From NCBI GenBank assembly GCA_031555615.1, contig JAVBUF010000109.1, forward strand, positions 1 to 6,887: 6,887 nucleotides of DNA. Reading direction: 5' to 3'. The stretch's first letter is position 1; each line of letters opens with the position of its first letter. The notes beneath the pieces are model-generated. The model made no database searches. It was not told the DNA's origin and saw nothing but the letters and a program-made list of their open reading frames with translations. Both the position numbers and the translations under genes were made by a program. Below are positions 5,517 to 6,887 of the stretch, in pieces. Origin of the DNA: UBA935 sp031555615 (GTDB lineage Bacteria; Bacillota; Clostridia; Lachnospirales; Lachnospiraceae).

Positions 5517-6887
5517 ATGAATGAAAAAAAAATAGAGCAGCTGCGCGGGCAGATGAAGAAAGCGGGAATTGATGTTTATCTGGTGACAACCAGTGATTTT
5601 CACGGTTCCGAGTATGTTTGTGATGCTTTTAAAGCAAGAGAATATTTATCAGGATTTACCGGTTCGGCCGGGACGTTGGCGGTGACCATGGAAGAGGCTG
5701 GCCTTTGGACTGATGGCCGATACTATATTCAGGCCGAAAGAGAGCTGAAGGGCAGCGGCATCCAGCTGTTCAAAATGCAGGAAGAAGGGGTTCCCACCAT
5801 TAAGGAATACTTGAAGAAAAAGATGCGTCCCGGGCAGACATTAGCCTTTGATGGCCGGTGCATCAGTGCAAAAGCAGGCATGGGTTACGAACAGGAGCTG
5901 AAGGAACTGGATATTGTCCTGAAATATGATGAGGATTTAACGGAAAAAATATGGCCGGATCGTCCGGCATTTCCCTGCCGGCCAATCTGGAATCTACCCT
6001 TGGAGCTAAGTGGGAAGTCCAGCCGGGATAAAATAGCCGAGGTCAGGGCAGCACTAGGCAGAGACGGTGCGGAGGCCTTGGTGCTGACGAAACTGGATGA
6101 TCTGATGTGGCTGTTTAATATCAGGGGGAGTGATATTCCCTGCAATCCGGTGGCATTGTCTTATGGATATATCGACAGGAATCAGTCAGTTGTGTTTGTT
6201 CAGAAAAAGGCATTATCAGAAGCATGCCGCAGGGCCTTGATAGAGGAACAGGTAACCATATGGGATTACGAAAAGATTTATGATTGGCTGCAAGACCTGA
6301 AGGATAAAAAGGTCTTGCTGGATGGCGATAAATGTAATTATTTTTTATATAAAATGCTCAGTAAAAGTAATCAAACGGTTTTAAAAGAAAATCCGACGGA
6401 AGCTTTAAAAGCAGTGAAGAATCAGGTGGAACTGGAACACATAAAAGAATGTTTCTGTCAGGATAGTGCAGCCCTTATCCGGTTTATGAAATGGATCAAA
6501 GAGAGGGTGGGTGAGACTGTCATCACAGAAATGGAGGCGGCCGCATATCTGGACAGGTTAAGGACCCAAGTTCCCGGTTTTCTGGATTTGTCCTTTGGGA
6601 CGATTTGTGCTTACGGTGAAAATGCTGCAATGATGCATTATGAGGCCAGGGAAGAGCATAACAGTACAATCCTGCCTGGCGGACTTTTGCTGGTTGATTC
6701 CGGAGGGCAGTATCAGGGAGGAACCACCGATGTGACCAGAACCCTTGTGTTAGGGGAAATCAGTGCGGAGATCAAAAAGCAGTATACGGCAGTGGTAAGA
6801 GGTATGCTGGGCCTGAGCAGGGCAGTATTCTTACATGGCTGTACCGGCAGAAATCTGGATATTCTGGCCAGGGAGCCATTGTGGCAG
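5517..6887 (+). CDS. Xaa-Pro aminopeptidase, three-domain M24B family, 3' truncated by window end
   Basis: The frame is open for 457 codons and has no stop before the edge, so the gene continues. Aminopeptidase P enzymes release an N-terminal residue that precedes proline, using two metal ions, and act on cytoplasmic peptides. Residues about 1-150 form the first creatinase-like domain, with DFHGSEYV, FTGSAGTLAVT and LWTDGRYYIQAE. Residues about 165-290 form a second such domain, including KLDDLMWLFNIRG. The catalytic pita-bread domain starts near 295. It shows FGTICAYGENAAMMHYE with H374 as the substrate-side histidine, then metal ligands D394 (LLVDSGGQY) and D405 (GTTDVTRT), separated by the expected 11 residues. 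The remaining ligands (one His, two Glu) would lie beyond 6887. Three domains match the long, roughly 590-residue form related to cytosolic eukaryotic aminopeptidase P1, rather than the two-domain E. coli PepP. It is divergent from citrate synthase across a 195-bp AT-rich gap. Related creatinase or dipeptidase activities are less likely. Confidence 0.92.
   Translation, partial: MNEKKIEQLRGQMKKAGIDVYLVTTSDFHGSEYVCDAFKAREYLSGFTGSAGTLAVTMEEAGLWTDGRYYIQAERELKGSGIQLFKMQEEGVPTIKEYLKKKMRPGQTLAFDGRCISAKAGMGYEQELKELDIVLKYDEDLTEKIWPDRPAFPCRPIWNLPLELSGKSSRDKIAEVRAALGRDGAEALVLTKLDDLMWLFNIRGSDIPCNPVALSYGYIDRNQSVVFVQKKALSEACRRALIEEQVTIWDYEKIYDWLQDLKDKKVLLDGDKCNYFLYKMLSKSNQTVLKENPTEALKAVKNQVELEHIKECFCQDSAALIRFMKWIKERVGETVITEMEAAAYLDRLRTQVPGFLDLSFGTICAYGENAAMMHYEAREEHNSTILPGGLLLVDSGGQYQGGTTDVTRTLVLGEISAEIKKQYTAVVRGMLGLSRAVFLHGCTGRNLDILAREPLWQ

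Noticed and set aside
5954..5968. GCCGGA/TCCGGC hairpin inside the peptidase gene
   Set aside because: It is within confirmed coding sequence, has no following T-run, and GC-rich codons explain it.
5885..6145. Antisense open frame over the peptidase gene
   Set aside because: The plus-strand frame is open across the entire region with aminopeptidase P motifs; this frame has none.

Overview
The window reads as an ordinary chromosomal stretch of a low-to-moderate GC Gram-positive anaerobe. Lachnospiraceae or a related Clostridia lineage is my best guess. The support is strong purine-rich Shine-Dalgarno sites, very AT-rich intergenic gaps with sigma-A-like promoters, a SleB/CwlJ-type wall hydrolase, a clostridial-style citrate synthase, and a response regulator whose C-terminal domain resembles those I associate with this group. 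The taxonomic call is inference from protein style, not from a marker gene.

Layout, left to right. Positions 1-127 (minus) hold the first 42 codons of a gene that leaves the window; its N-terminus looks like the AP2-like DNA-binding segment seen in some HNH-endonuclease-type proteins. An AT-rich gap (128-343) separates it from a divergent, membrane-anchored cell wall hydrolase (344-964, plus). A good extended -10 promoter (975-1003) then drives threonine synthase thrC (1045-2535). After only 40 bp, with no visible terminator, comes a three-domain response regulator (2576-3934): receiver, active-looking GGDEF diguanylate cyclase, and a C-terminal domain that looks like a degenerate second GGDEF. 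A strong hairpin terminator (3923-3944) carries that gene's stop codon in its loop and also lies just beyond the end of the convergent citrate synthase gene (3954-5321, minus). A 195-bp, extremely AT-rich divergent promoter region (5322-5516) contains a tandem 11-bp repeat with an inverted partner. It leads into a long three-domain Xaa-Pro aminopeptidase (5517 to the window end, plus), which is cut off before its last metal ligands.

The genes do not form one pathway. thrC makes threonine from O-phosphohomoserine, citrate synthase feeds carbon into the oxidative TCA branch (probably for glutamate), the peptidase recycles proline-containing peptides, the hydrolase remodels peptidoglycan, and the response regulator probably makes cyclic di-GMP. 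The only likely co-transcription is thrC with the response regulator, possibly with read-through from the hydrolase. I see no tRNA, rRNA, CRISPR, insertion sequence, T-box or known riboswitch. I do not see a convincing new multi-gene system; the most unusual items are the degenerate second GGDEF domain, the AP2-like partial gene and the repeat cluster upstream of the peptidase.
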